From positions 1 through 23,557 of the forward strand of contig JAQTUY010000010.1 in the NCBI GenBank assembly GCA_028707105.1: DNA of 23,557 nt, in the 5' to 3' direction. Under the pieces are notes generated by a model. It saw only the letters and a list, made by a program, of their open reading frames with translations. It made no database searches and had not been told where the DNA came from. The translations under genes were made by a program, and so were the position numbers. Below, in pieces: positions 1 through 7,394 of this stretch; positions within the stretch are counted from its first letter, which is position 1, and each line of letters opens with the position of its first letter. The DNA is from Candidatus Omnitrophota bacterium. Its GTDB lineage: Bacteria > Omnitrophota > Koll11 > Gygaellales > JAQTUY01.

Positions 1-18
1 CAAGGAAATGGAAATTAA

Positions 19-47
19 AATTTATCATACTTTTAAGACGCGGTCAA
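19..47 (-). promoter_or_regulatory. Possible divergent promoter
   Basis: On the minus strand TTGACC (47-42) is followed after 17 bases by TAAATT (24-19), a fair match to a housekeeping promoter pointing out of the left edge. The -10 box matches only four of six consensus bases, so this is tentative. It would make the intergenic region divergent, with the riboswitch transcript on the other side. Confidence 0.3.
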
Positions 48-84
48 GGCTTTTTATCATTTGCACAATTTACCTTATGTGCCC

Positions 85-113
85 TTGAAAAATTGCTAAA
101 GATGTGTTATATT
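85..113 (+). promoter_or_regulatory. Promoter of the riboswitch transcript
   Basis: TTGAAA (85-90), a 17-base spacer and TATATT (108-113) form a near-consensus housekeeping promoter. Transcription would begin near base 120, a few bases before the riboswitch aptamer, which is the expected arrangement. Bases 1-84 upstream hold no gene that I can see. Confidence 0.7.
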
Positions 114-124
114 TAAGATGACAA

Positions 125-220
125 TTAGAGCACCTACTGATAAAGGCAAACCAGCGGTAACGCTGGGACGCAAAGCCAAAAGGTCCCCACCGTAAAAGGG
201 TGAGGGAAGCCGGCTACCAA
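125..220 (+). ncRNA. c-di-GMP-I (GEMM) riboswitch aptamer
   Basis: The signature GGCAAACC (145-152), a short hairpin CCAGCG-gtaa-CGCTGG, then GGACGCAAAGCC (166-177), and a second stem-loop ending in GAAGCCGGCTACC (207-219) match the GEMM-I aptamer. By alignment to the Vibrio cholerae Vc2 aptamer from memory, base 145 is the ligand-contacting G20, 172 the intercalating A47 and 171 the C46 that pairs with G21. A G at the position of G20 favours cyclic di-GMP over the cGAMP-sensing GEMM-Ib variants, which carry A there. The outer P1 stem is not obvious, so the exact ends are uncertain. Two terminators follow, pointing to transcriptional control of the two small genes downstream. Confidence 0.9.
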
Positions 221-241
221 AGGGGTCGCAGCAGCACATAA

Positions 242-269
242 AAAACCCTAAGGCACGCCTTAGGGTTTT
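242..269 (+). terminator. Riboswitch expression-platform terminator 1
   Basis: A perfect 13-base inverted repeat (242-254 with 257-269) ends in TTTT. It lies about 20 bases after the riboswitch aptamer. Its right arm AGGGTTTT (262-269) is also perfectly complementary to the left arm of the next terminator (AAAACCCT, 283-290), so the two hairpins can be replaced by a single alternative one. Confidence 0.8.
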
Positions 270-282
270 AAGTTTACCGGCC

Positions 283-328
283 AAAACCCTGGTTTGTCTA
301 TCAAGTAACGGACGAACCGGGGTTTTTT
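283..328 (+). terminator. Riboswitch expression-platform terminator 2
   Basis: A 16-base stem (283-298 with 311-326, two wobble pairs) around a 12-base loop runs into TTTTTT (323-328). It ends about 18 bases before the first start codon, so read-through is needed to express the downstream genes. Two terminators in series should give a very low off state. Confidence 0.8.
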
Positions 329-346
329 CATGGAATAAAGGAGCAT

Positions 347-580
347 ATGGAACAAAGAGTTGTGACATTTCTTAACCGTAATGAGGTTGACTTCCTGGAT
401 AAGCTGGGCAAGGACGCCCTGTTCTCAACCGGGACCAAACTTTCCCGGGCCAAGCTTATCGCGTGGTTAGTTGATTTCCTTGAGAAACTCAGACTAAATG
501 GCAACGGTATAAAATCCGAGAAGGACCTGGAACATAAGATCGTAAACGCTCTTGTGCATATAGCCAGGAAAGGAGGATAG
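347..580 (+). CDS. Small ribbon-helix-helix-like protein
   Basis: A 77-residue cytoplasmic protein with no signal peptide or membrane segment. The N-terminus has a short strand-like stretch (VVTFLNRNEVDFLDKL), followed by KLSRAKLIAWLVDFLEKL at about residues 32-49. This resembles the strand-helix-turn-helix layout of CopG/Arc DNA-binding proteins, where a Ser-Arg starts the second helix. The start has a good ribosome site (AAGGAG, 4 bases upstream). It is the first gene after the c-di-GMP-I riboswitch and lies 4 bases before an exported small protein, so the two form one transcript. A DNA-binding role is a structural guess. It could be an unrelated helical protein. Confidence 0.65.
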   Translation: MEQRVVTFLNRNEVDFLDKLGKDALFSTGTKLSRAKLIAWLVDFLEKLRLNGNGIKSEKDLEHKIVNALVHIARKGG

Positions 581-584
581 GATA

Positions 585-881
585 ATGAAAAAATTATTAA
601 CTACAGCCGTCTTTATGATACTATTCGGCATGTTAGCAAGCACTGCCCTTGCCGGCAATAACAGCTACAGCATTGCGGTATCCTGTACCATACCCGCGAT
701 CCCCGGTGTCAATGCCCCCCTGATCGAAGAACAAGCGGCTTTTGACCAGGTACAATACGCCGCCAATGTAAGCGGCGAGCAGACAACCAGCGCCAACGAA
801 CTTACGATGATTGAAAAAGAGCAGCTCCTCGAGCCTCAAGCCGGCGAAACCGAAATAATGACTACTCTATACAGCCGCTAA
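585..881 (+). CDS. Small exported protein, riboswitch-controlled
   Basis: A 98-residue protein with a clear Sec signal peptide: KK, then a hydrophobic stretch to about residue 23, ending in ALA. The mature part is about 75 residues and starts NNSYSIAVSCTIPAIPG. It has a single Cys and an acidic tail rich in Glu, Gln and Thr. I recognise no domain. The start is preceded by AGGAGGATAGGATA, a strong ribosome site. As the second gene behind a cyclic-di-GMP riboswitch, it plausibly belongs to surface attachment or matrix functions, which is the usual output of such switches. It converges with the fimbrial operon, whose last gene ends 16 bases away. Confidence 0.7.
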   Translation: MKKLLTTAVFMILFGMLASTALAGNNSYSIAVSCTIPAIPGVNAPLIEEQAAFDQVQYAANVSGEQTTSANELTMIEKEQLLEPQAGETEIMTTLYSR

Positions 882-897
882 GGCTTTTGCTTTCCGA

Positions 898-3800
898 TCA
901 CTGGGCGGTTTTCTTGACCGGGATGTTGTAATTATAAGACACCCCCTCAAAGACAACCGCCGTTTTCTTTAAAGGCACGCTCGGTAGGTATTCAACCGGC
1001 AAGGTATTCAGGTCCAGCGTCACAGTATGTTCGCCCGGGGTGACATTGGGAAAGCGGTATTGGCCGCTGCCGTCGCTGACCGCCCTGGTGCCGTTCTCAA
1101 GCGTAAAAAGCACGCCCTTGATCCCTTTATCCTTGGAGTCGGGAGAGAATTTGTTGTCGCCGTTAACATCAAGAAAAACGATCCCCCATATCTCCGAACG
1201 GCTGTTGACCCCGAAATTTATCTTCACGCTCTTATGGTTGGCAATGGAAGCCTCCTGTGTCGCCGGGACGGTCAAGACAAAACCCGCGGGAAGGCTTTGG
1301 GTATCCAGATTCACATAGGCTTTACGCGCCCTTATTTTGTCGAACTTGTAATAACCTTGCTTGTCCGTTTCCGCGCTCTTCTTACCCAGCCAGAGCCTTA
1401 CACCTTCCAGCCCCTCTTCGCCGGATTCGATCAGGCCGTCGGAGTTAACATCCCTGAAGACATAGCCGTCTATCGAGCCTATGGGCTCCCAGCGCACGCC
1501 CGTATCCCACATATAGCGCAAACCGGCATTAAAGTCCGCGTCAATATGCTTATCCACGGACGGATTATCCGCCCAGACATTGCGTACCCTTGTCGAACAA
1601 TAGATCTCCTTATCCGGCGAGGGCCTATAGGAAAGCGTGGCGTAACCTTCGATATAATCCTCTCCCGACATGAAACTCAAAGGAGAAACAGTATCCTGTT
1701 CATCGCGGTATAAGAAGCGCACCGAACCGTAAAACGGGCTGGTGTATAATTGCCTGCTCCAATCCACTCCGGTTTCCAGGGCCGAAGGATTATGCCTGAT
1801 ACCGCTGGCGCGTTCCAGCAGCCAGTTATATTCCTGGGCTATATAATAGTATATTTCTTTATATAAATTTACGCGCATCCCCGCGGTAGCCTTGTCATCG
1901 GTAAAATCAAGGTTGGGGGAATTAAAATGGGTGTCATCCTGGTGACGGAAATTGACATACGCGGTCATTCTTCTGAAGCGCTCAAAACTGCGGTACAAGC
2001 CGGTCCCCACGCTCTGCGAACGGAAAGGCGCGATCCTGCCGGTGTCGTTCTGATAGGTATAGTCCGACCTTAATGAAGTAACCTCGTTCAGGCGCCAGGC
2101 CAAGTCAGTCCGCAAATCCGTGTTCCAGCGGTCCGGGTCGCCGGGATTGGGAAAAAGCCTGTCCTGGTAAACATCAAGCCTGCTGTTGATATCGATATCC
2201 TTGGTAGGCGTGTATTCAACGTTGATCAGGTCGCCGATCTCGCCGACCCGCCAGCCTGAGCCGGTCATGGTCAGGAAATTCTTTGCGGTATTCCTGAATT
2301 CGTTGGTAAATTTAAGCTTCGGCAATTCATATTTGGCGGTAAATAAATGCGCCAGGTTTTCGGAATCATAGCCTGTCTCATATTCCAGGTTCAATCTGTT
2401 AAACCTCCACTCCCCGCGCGCGTCATAGCCGTAAGTATTCAAGTTATCGGCCCTGTCCCTGCCCCAGCCGCGAAATACCGAAAAACCATAATTCTGTTTT
2501 TTGGAAGGGAAGTAATTAATATCCATCCCGGAAATAAAAGAGCTCTTGATCTTATTCAAGCCCGGGGACAAAGCGCCGTACCTGCCCCCTCCCTCCCTGC
2601 CCCAAAAGGTGGTGTATTCTATCTTTTTATCAAAGGCGGGCGAGCTAAGCATAACGCCGCGCAAAGTGGGAGCGCTGAATTCCAGATTTGTTATCGGCGG
2701 AGAATAATCCACCGCCCGTAAAGAAAAGCCCTCAAAAGGCCCGAGCCTGCCGTTAGTCAGCCCCGCGGTAAAATAATTAAGGTCTGTAGTAACCTGGGAG
2801 GTCTGGATAGAAGCGCTTGAATCTACATCTCCGTAAGGGGTAGGCCCGGTTAGCGTAAGGTAGTGTCCGTAAGAATAAGAAGACCTCTTAAGGTCGCCTA
2901 CCCCCCTGCCGGTCTCAGTCGTATTCCAATCCATAGCATAGCGTAATTTAAAAGTCCCGGCCCTTTCTTCGCTGCGGCGCAGGAGTTCTTCATAAGTGGG
3001 GCCTTCCGGTTTGACCGGCACGGTCAAGAATTCTAATGTCCAGCGGCCGCTATTGTCCCAAACGTGCAAATAGGTATACCCGAAATTGTCGGCCTTGGCT
3101 AAAAGATCGTCGGCGCCCTGTTTATGGACATCCAGGACGCTGGGCTGGGTCACTAAGTACCTTTGAATATTCAGTCCCCTGATTATTATTTCCCTGCCCT
3201 GTTCAAGCTCAAGAGCGCCGGTGGCATTCCTGACCGCCTCATCCAGCAGTAATACCGAAGGCAGGAGTTTTTGCTTAGACAAGCTGGGTAAGGGCTGGAC
3301 CGCTTTAGCCTGCTGTAATATAGCAGACGTAGTCGGCTGCTGGACCACCGGCTTGGGCGCGATAACCGGCAACGCTTTTGGCGCAGGCATAACAGGAAGA
3401 GGAGCGGACAGATATTCAAGCTGCTTCATAGTTTTTTCCATTGCCGCGGTTTCTTCTTTAGATAAGGGCTTGCTTCCAGGAACAACCGGGGCATACGGCG
3501 CGGCAACAGGCTCAGCTTTTACTGCAACTGGCGCAACTGAGGCAGGAACTACCGGAGCAGGGACGGGAACTGTCCTCGGCGCGGCTGCGGGCAACGCCGG
3601 GGCTTCCACTGTCTTAACCACCGGCTTGGCCGCCTCCTGCGCACTCTGCGCCACAGGCGCGGGCTTAGCAACAGGTAAAGGTTTTACAACGGGCGCCAAT
3701 TTCGCAACAGGCGCGGATCTTTCTACCGGCGCAGTTGGAAGCGTAACGGCTTTTTGCGGCGCCGCCTTCGGAAGGACAACCGGCGCTTTTACTTTAGGCT

Positions 3801-4086
3801 CAGGCAGAGGTTTTACCACTGCCGGAACTTCTTCGGTTCCTAATCCCTGACGGCGGGCTAATTCCCGGCGGATAAGACGGATGTACTCCCGCGCCGGAGC
3901 ATAAGTAGGATTGGCGATCAAAGCCTTATTGAATTCTCCGAGCGCCTCGGGGATATTGCCCTGCTTATAAGCTTTAAGGCCTAATTCACAAAGGAATTCC
4001 GGGACCAGGTTCTGGGCATAAAGAGGCTGGATATAGGAATTTAAGAACGCGATAATGAACAACCAAATTAAGATCTTTCTAGCCAC
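898..4086 (-). CDS. Usher-like outer-membrane protein with SdrD-B domains
   Basis: A 1062-residue protein. The start is GTG, chosen because AAGGAG lies 8 bases upstream. Visible parts are a signal peptide (1-24, ending LYA), a TPR-like helix pair (about 30-66), a long Pro/Ala/Val/Lys linker (about 85-215), a compact domain (about 280-358, containing IIIRGLNIQRYLVTQPSVL) like the N-domain of pilus secretins such as CpaC, a long run of alternating aromatic-rich strands (about 370-885) typical of a beta barrel, and two SdrD-B-like domains (about 890-960 and 965-1055, with YVFRDVNSDG and IVFLDVNGDN). It is the last gene after three chaperone/pilin pairs, so it may secrete or anchor the fibre as an usher would. 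The TPR and CpaC-like parts are not features of classical ushers. Usher function is inferred from position and architecture only. Confidence 0.85.
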   Translation of the reverse strand: MARKILIWLFIIAFLNSYIQPLYAQNLVPEFLCELGLKAYKQGNIPEALGEFNKALIANPTYAPAREYIRLIRRELARRQGLGTEEVPAVVKPLPEPKVKAPVVLPKAAPQKAVTLPTAPVERSAPVAKLAPVVKPLPVAKPAPVAQSAQEAAKPVVKTVEAPALPAAAPRTVPVPAPVVPASVAPVAVKAEPVAAPYAPVVPGSKPLSKEETAAMEKTMKQLEYLSAPLPVMPAPKALPVIAPKPVVQQPTTSAILQQAKAVQPLPSLSKQKLLPSVLLLDEAVRNATGALELEQGREIIIRGLNIQRYLVTQPSVLDVHKQGADDLLAKADNFGYTYLHVWDNSGRWTLEFLTVPVKPEGPTYEELLRRSEERAGTFKLRYAMDWNTTETGRGVGDLKRSSYSYGHYLTLTGPTPYGDVDSSASIQTSQVTTDLNYFTAGLTNGRLGPFEGFSLRAVDYSPPITNLEFSAPTLRGVMLSSPAFDKKIEYTTFWGREGGGRYGALSPGLNKIKSSFISGMDINYFPSKKQNYGFSVFRGWGRDRADNLNTYGYDARGEWRFNRLNLEYETGYDSENLAHLFTAKYELPKLKFTNEFRNTAKNFLTMTGSGWRVGEIGDLINVEYTPTKDIDINSRLDVYQDRLFPNPGDPDRWNTDLRTDLAWRLNEVTSLRSDYTYQNDTGRIAPFRSQSVGTGLYRSFERFRRMTAYVNFRHQDDTHFNSPNLDFTDDKATAGMRVNLYKEIYYYIAQEYNWLLERASGIRHNPSALETGVDWSRQLYTSPFYGSVRFLYRDEQDTVSPLSFMSGEDYIEGYATLSYRPSPDKEIYCSTRVRNVWADNPSVDKHIDADFNAGLRYMWDTGVRWEPIGSIDGYVFRDVNSDGLIESGEEGLEGVRLWLGKKSAETDKQGYYKFDKIRARKAYVNLDTQSLPAGFVLTVPATQEASIANHKSVKINFGVNSRSEIWGIVFLDVNGDNKFSPDSKDKGIKGVLFTLENGTRAVSDGSGQYRFPNVTPGEHTVTLDLNTLPVEYLPSVPLKKTAVVFEGVSYNYNIPVKKTAQ

Positions 4087-4091
4087 CTGGC

Positions 4092-4979
4092 TTACTCCTT
4101 AATAACCTGAAAATCGGTCAAGCTTCCGTCTTGCGCGATCCTCATTTCAATTTCTTTGATGATATACGGGCCTTTTTCAAACTCACCCTTATGCCCGGCC
4201 TTGCCCAGATCCAGGGTCAGGATAAAATTATAATCTCCGGGGCCCAATGCTTCCCTCCAGATCCCCTTTAACTTGGCTTTATCTCCAGGCAGGGTATATA
4301 CGCTGCTGATCGTCCCCCGGCCCAAAACGTTCCCGGTCTTATCCATAATAGCAAAGACCCCCGACATAGTTATATCGGCATTACCGGTATTCTTAAAATC
4401 CGCGTTGATCAATAAGGGCGCGTAAGTGGCCGCTTTCTTCAGGAAGATGTTCTCCAGCTCGCCCCGCGTCTCCAGGGTTCCGTCGACCTGGATATAAAAA
4501 AGGGTGGCGAACCTGACCGCTAAATTCACTCCGACCGTCTGCTTGGAATCGATAGCCTGCGGCCTGGCCAGCATATTCTCAAAGAATAATACGGCATAAT
4601 AAGCGCCGCTGGCGCCTTCCGGGACTCTTACCGAATACTTTATCTTCTGGCTGCTTTCGGGAGCCAGGATAAAATCCTGAGGAGAAAAACTTATCCAAGA
4701 GGCGCAGGAATGAATAGTCGTTCCCGGAGGCACAAACTCCTTGCCTCCGTCCCCCGCGCTGTAATACCAGTCCTGCACGTATGAACGCAGGGACATGGCC
4801 CCATCCGAGGGATTATTTATATTGATCTCTCCCCCCTGCGAATGCCCGGGCTTTATATACAGCCTTATCTTAGACTTGTCGATGCGCGGCATGTCTATCG
4901 CGTAACTACTATTGACAGCGCAAAATAATGCCGTAACAATAAAAAATAAAATTTTTTTGTTTCTTTTCCGGTGATCCAT
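4092..4979 (-). CDS. PapD-like periplasmic chaperone (third copy)
   Basis: A 295-residue exported protein; the signal peptide ends near residue 27 (SYA). The body has the two beta-sandwich layout of fimbrial chaperones: a G-E-I-N-I-N-N-P-S strand early on, a DWYYS motif, the shared SCASWISFSPQDF motif, a strand ending in YSVRVPEGASG, and YAVLFFEN before the second domain. The same motifs recur in the proteins at 5720-6604 and 7395-8216, so the three are paralogues. It sits between a pilin-like gene and the usher-like gene, whose ribosome site overlaps its last codons. It probably stabilises its upstream pilin in the periplasm. The match to PapD is by pattern only, and DUF916-type surface proteins look similar. 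Confidence 0.75.
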   Translation of the reverse strand: MDHRKRNKKILFFIVTALFCAVNSSYAIDMPRIDKSKIRLYIKPGHSQGGEININNPSDGAMSLRSYVQDWYYSAGDGGKEFVPPGTTIHSCASWISFSPQDFILAPESSQKIKYSVRVPEGASGAYYAVLFFENMLARPQAIDSKQTVGVNLAVRFATLFYIQVDGTLETRGELENIFLKKAATYAPLLINADFKNTGNADITMSGVFAIMDKTGNVLGRGTISSVYTLPGDKAKLKGIWREALGPGDYNFILTLDLGKAGHKGEFEKGPYIIKEIEMRIAQDGSLTDFQVIKE

Positions 4980-5004
4980 ATTTAGACAGTTCTTCCTTGA
5001 TCAA

Positions 5005-5038
5005 TAAGCCGGCCGCTAAGTGATCAGTTACCGGCTTA
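5005..5038 (-). promoter_or_regulatory. Hairpin after pilin-like gene
   Basis: TAAGCCGG (5005-5012) and CCGGCTTA (5031-5038) form an 8-base stem that includes the stop codon of the pilin-like gene. No U-run follows on the minus strand, so it is not a normal terminator. It may protect the upstream mRNA end or reduce read-through into the chaperone gene. Confidence 0.5.
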
Positions 5039-5719
5039 CTTCACCGACATCGTCAGCGTTATCGTCCCTGAATAGGTATCCGGTTTTTGCGATAAAGGGA
5101 TGGGAGCAAAACCGCCGAATGGCGATGAGCCGCCTACCCCGTAAGGAGGCAGGCTGTAATACACCTGCAGGATCCTGGCCGTAGCATTGCTGTTCTCGCT
5201 TGAATATATCAGCTTATTATCCTGCACCGCAGAACCGGGGGTCCCCAGACGGGCTTCCGTGGGCATATCGCCCTGTTTGCTGCTGCCGCCTGTATAAGTC
5301 CATAAGTCATCCCTGCTGTAAACCGGGACTAAAGCAAAACTATTGGCCGGTATCGCTCCTCCGCCCGCCGAGGTTAACCCCTGGCAGCTGCTCTTTACCT
5401 CATACGGCTTGCCCATTGGATCGGTAAAGACCACCACGCAAAAAGACGTAGGGCTGTAGAAAAAGCCCGCGCTTTTGCCGTTCATTAAATAGGTAAGGGT
5501 CCCGAAATCCATCCACTGGACCTGCGATGAGCTGATCCAGGGGTTGTTGGCAGGGTTGCCGTTAGGCAGCCTGAGTATGACTATACTCATGCTCGGCGAA
5601 GCATCAGGTATCTCGGCCGTGACCGAAATGACCTGCTCGGTCGCGCACCAGGACAAGTTAACCAGGATCAATAGCGCAGCTGACGCCGCGATCAACGTTC
5701 TTATTATCCTCATTCTCAT
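5036..5719 (-). CDS. Pilin-like exported subunit (third copy)
   Basis: A 227-residue protein with a signal peptide ending near residue 26 (WCA). The mature protein is beta-rich and shares with the proteins at 6691-7377 and 8219-8875 a pattern of about 200 residues: an early VTAEI strand, a SFCVVVFTDPMGKPY strand region, FALVPVYSRDDLWTY, a YYSLPPYG region, and a final strand DTYSGTITLTMSV. That last strand resembles the closing strand of spore-coat-U/Csu-type pilins. Two Cys in the middle could form a disulfide. The start ATG directly follows the stop of the upstream chaperone gene; a second ATG 6 bases later is equally possible. It is probably a structural subunit exported with its adjacent chaperone. 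Confidence 0.7.
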   Translation of the reverse strand: MRMRIIRTLIAASAALLILVNLSWCATEQVISVTAEIPDASPSMSIVILRLPNGNPANNPWISSSQVQWMDFGTLTYLMNGKSAGFFYSPTSFCVVVFTDPMGKPYEVKSSCQGLTSAGGGAIPANSFALVPVYSRDDLWTYTGGSSKQGDMPTEARLGTPGSAVQDNKLIYSSENSNATARILQVYYSLPPYGVGGSSPFGGFAPIPLSQKPDTYSGTITLTMSVK

Positions 5720-6604
5720 CTACCTCAATTGCCCCACTTTGACTACGTTGCCGTTATCGTCTACCTCCAGATCCGTTTCCAGCACTTTCAGGGGACCCCT
5801 CCCCACTCCTACTTCTTCCAAAGATATTCCCAGATCTAAGGTCAATACCAGGTCATAGGTACCCTTGGCCAGTTTGCCCTTCCACTGCGAAGAAACTTTG
5901 ACTTTATTACCCGGCAAAGTGTAGCGGTTATCAAACTCTCCCCGGCCAAAGACCATGCCCTGCTTATCTACAATATTAAAACTTCCCGCGACAGTAATAT
6001 CCGCGTTAGCGGTATTGGTAAGATCCGCTTCTATCTTATAGCTTTCCTGCTCGCGCGTTATGCTTAAGTTCTCCACCTTCGCGCTTCTCTCGACAGTCCC
6101 CTCCACTTCAACCGAGACCAGGCATCCGACCCTGACCGAAACCGGCACAACAGCCATTGCCTCAGGCGATTCCTTGGCTTCACCCATCAGGGATTCAAAA
6201 AAGAGGATAGAATGATAACTCCCCTTGACGTCTTCGGGGATCTTTACCGTATACTGGACGTACTCCTTGGCTGAAGGATTAAGGGATAATTCCGCCGGGG
6301 CAAAACTTATCCATTTGGAACAGGACAAGGGTTTTGTTTCCGGCACGAAAAACTCCTTTTCCCCCAATTCATTGGAATAGATCCAATCCAGCGCGTAGAC
6401 CCTCACCTTCTTGATCTCGTCGGAAGGATTCCTTATTTCGATCTGACCGACAGCGGTTTTCCCCGCCGGCGCTTTTATCCTGATCTTAGCCTGATCAAGC
6501 TTGATAATATTGCCGGAGGCGGCAAAGGCCGCGCCCGATAAAAACAACAGATTCCCAACCGTGGCAAAAAGAATCAATAATATTTTTAATTTTTTTATGC
6601 TCAT
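5720..6604 (-). CDS. PapD-like periplasmic chaperone (second copy)
   Basis: An exported protein of about 294 residues. I chose the ATG at 6604 over the GTG at 6610 because AAGGTG would be the ribosome site. The signal peptide ends near SGAAFA. It carries the same set as its paralogues: VGQIEIRNPSDE, the LDWIYS motif, SCSKWISFAPAEL, a YTVKIPEDVKG strand and a YHSILFFES strand, then a second beta domain ending in YDLVLTLDLG. It follows its pilin-like partner after an 86-base gap holding a strong hairpin and abuts the next pilin gene (stop TAG then ATG). It probably acts as a dedicated subunit chaperone. Confidence 0.75.
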   Translation of the reverse strand: MSIKKLKILLILFATVGNLLFLSGAAFAASGNIIKLDQAKIRIKAPAGKTAVGQIEIRNPSDEIKKVRVYALDWIYSNELGEKEFFVPETKPLSCSKWISFAPAELSLNPSAKEYVQYTVKIPEDVKGSYHSILFFESLMGEAKESPEAMAVVPVSVRVGCLVSVEVEGTVERSAKVENLSITREQESYKIEADLTNTANADITVAGSFNIVDKQGMVFGRGEFDNRYTLPGNKVKVSSQWKGKLAKGTYDLVLTLDLGISLEEVGVGRGPLKVLETDLEVDDNGNVVKVGQLR

Positions 6605-6628
6605 TTTCACCTTGTACAGGAACGGGTC

Positions 6629-6663
6629 GGCCCCTTAGGTCGATTAAAAACCTAAAAGGGGCC
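6629..6663 (-). promoter_or_regulatory. Strong intergenic hairpin after pilin-like gene
   Basis: GGCCCCTTAGGT (6629-6640) pairs with ACCTAAAAGGGGCC (6650-6663) with a two-base bulge, giving a very stable stem between a pilin-like gene and the next chaperone gene. No U-run follows. Such stem-loops often mark differential expression, keeping the pilin message more abundant than the downstream mRNA, but partial termination is also possible. Confidence 0.6.
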
Positions 6664-6690
6664 TCCCCTTCTGTATCTAAACCCTATTTT

Positions 6691-7377
6691 TTATATAGGG
6701 GCGATGTTCACTGTTACCGTAACTCCGGTATACGTTCCGTTCACCTGATTAGCAGGGATGGGAGCATAGCCCGAATACGGGTTACTGCCATCGCTGTTAT
6801 AGGGCGGAAAGGCATACTGCGCCTGGATGATCCTGGATGTTCCCGAGGGATCGCTGGAGTACACCTGTTTATTGCTGCTCAATGCCATTGCCTTGGCGCC
6901 GATTGAGGCACCTGAAGGCATAGCACCCTGGACCTGATCGACTACTCCGTCACCGTCATAATCCCAGCCGTCTTCTGCCGCGTAAACCGGGATGCAGGCG
7001 AAAGAACCTGCCGGCAGAGTATTGCCGCCGTTTGCGAAAGTACCGGCTCCGGTGCTGGTGATCGAATACTGCCTGCCCAAACCATTCGCGTAGAGAAATA
7101 CCACGAAATGGTCCACTGTCGTCCACTGGGCGCTCTTACCAGGCACCTGAGTAACGGAAAACTTGTCAAATGCCATGGCGCTCACATCATTATCCCAGTC
7201 GATATTACTCCACTGGCCACCGGGCATCTTGTAGATCTTAAAATCCATGTCCGGAGTTCCGGCTTGAATAGCAGCCGTAACCGTGATCGCGCCGGTGGTC
7301 GTGGCCGCTTGAGTACGCAGAGCGCTGAAACCCACTACTACCGTAACTACCAATAACACCAATAACAACTTCTTCAT
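6691..7377 (-). CDS. Pilin-like exported subunit (second copy)
   Basis: A protein of about 228 residues. I chose the ATG at 7377 because GGAGGTGA sits at ideal spacing; an in-frame GTG at 7386 overlaps that site. The signal peptide ends near LRTQA. The mature part shows the shared pilin pattern: GAITVTAAIQAG, the FVVFLYANGLGRQYSIT region, FACIPVYAAEDGWDY, QYAFPPYNSDGSNPYSGYAP and a closing strand GTYTGVTVTVNIAP. It has only one Cys. Of the genes in this operon it has the strongest ribosome site and it is followed by a strong hairpin, so it could be the major subunit. The class is unproven; it is only broadly like spore-coat-U/Csu pilins. Confidence 0.7.
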   Translation of the reverse strand: MKKLLLVLLVVTVVVGFSALRTQAATTTGAITVTAAIQAGTPDMDFKIYKMPGGQWSNIDWDNDVSAMAFDKFSVTQVPGKSAQWTTVDHFVVFLYANGLGRQYSITSTGAGTFANGGNTLPAGSFACIPVYAAEDGWDYDGDGVVDQVQGAMPSGASIGAKAMALSSNKQVYSSDPSGTSRIIQAQYAFPPYNSDGSNPYSGYAPIPANQVNGTYTGVTVTVNIAPI

Positions 7378-7394
7378 ACTATTCACCTCCTGGT

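Noticed and set aside
125..220. cGAMP-specific GEMM-Ib riboswitch
   Set aside because: The base matching G20 of the Vc2 aptamer (145) is G; the cGAMP class carries A there. This is from recalled alignment, so dual sensing is not fully excluded.
96..368. Minus-strand open frame of 90 residues over the riboswitch region
   Set aside because: It runs antisense through the riboswitch and both terminators, and its protein has no domain-like composition; the RNA structures explain the bases better.
873..888. Small hairpin AGCC...GGCT with TTTT between the convergent genes
   Set aside because: The stem is only four bases and overlaps a stop codon; too weak to call as a terminator.
1027..1713. Plus-strand open frame of 228 residues inside the usher-like gene
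   Set aside because: Antisense to a clear barrel/SdrD-B coding region; no ribosome site or recognisable domain.
3221..3850. Plus-strand open frame of 209 residues rich in Thr, Gly and Ala
   Set aside because: It is the antisense shadow of the Pro/Ala/Val/Lys linker of the usher-like gene; such repeats leave long open frames in other frames by chance.
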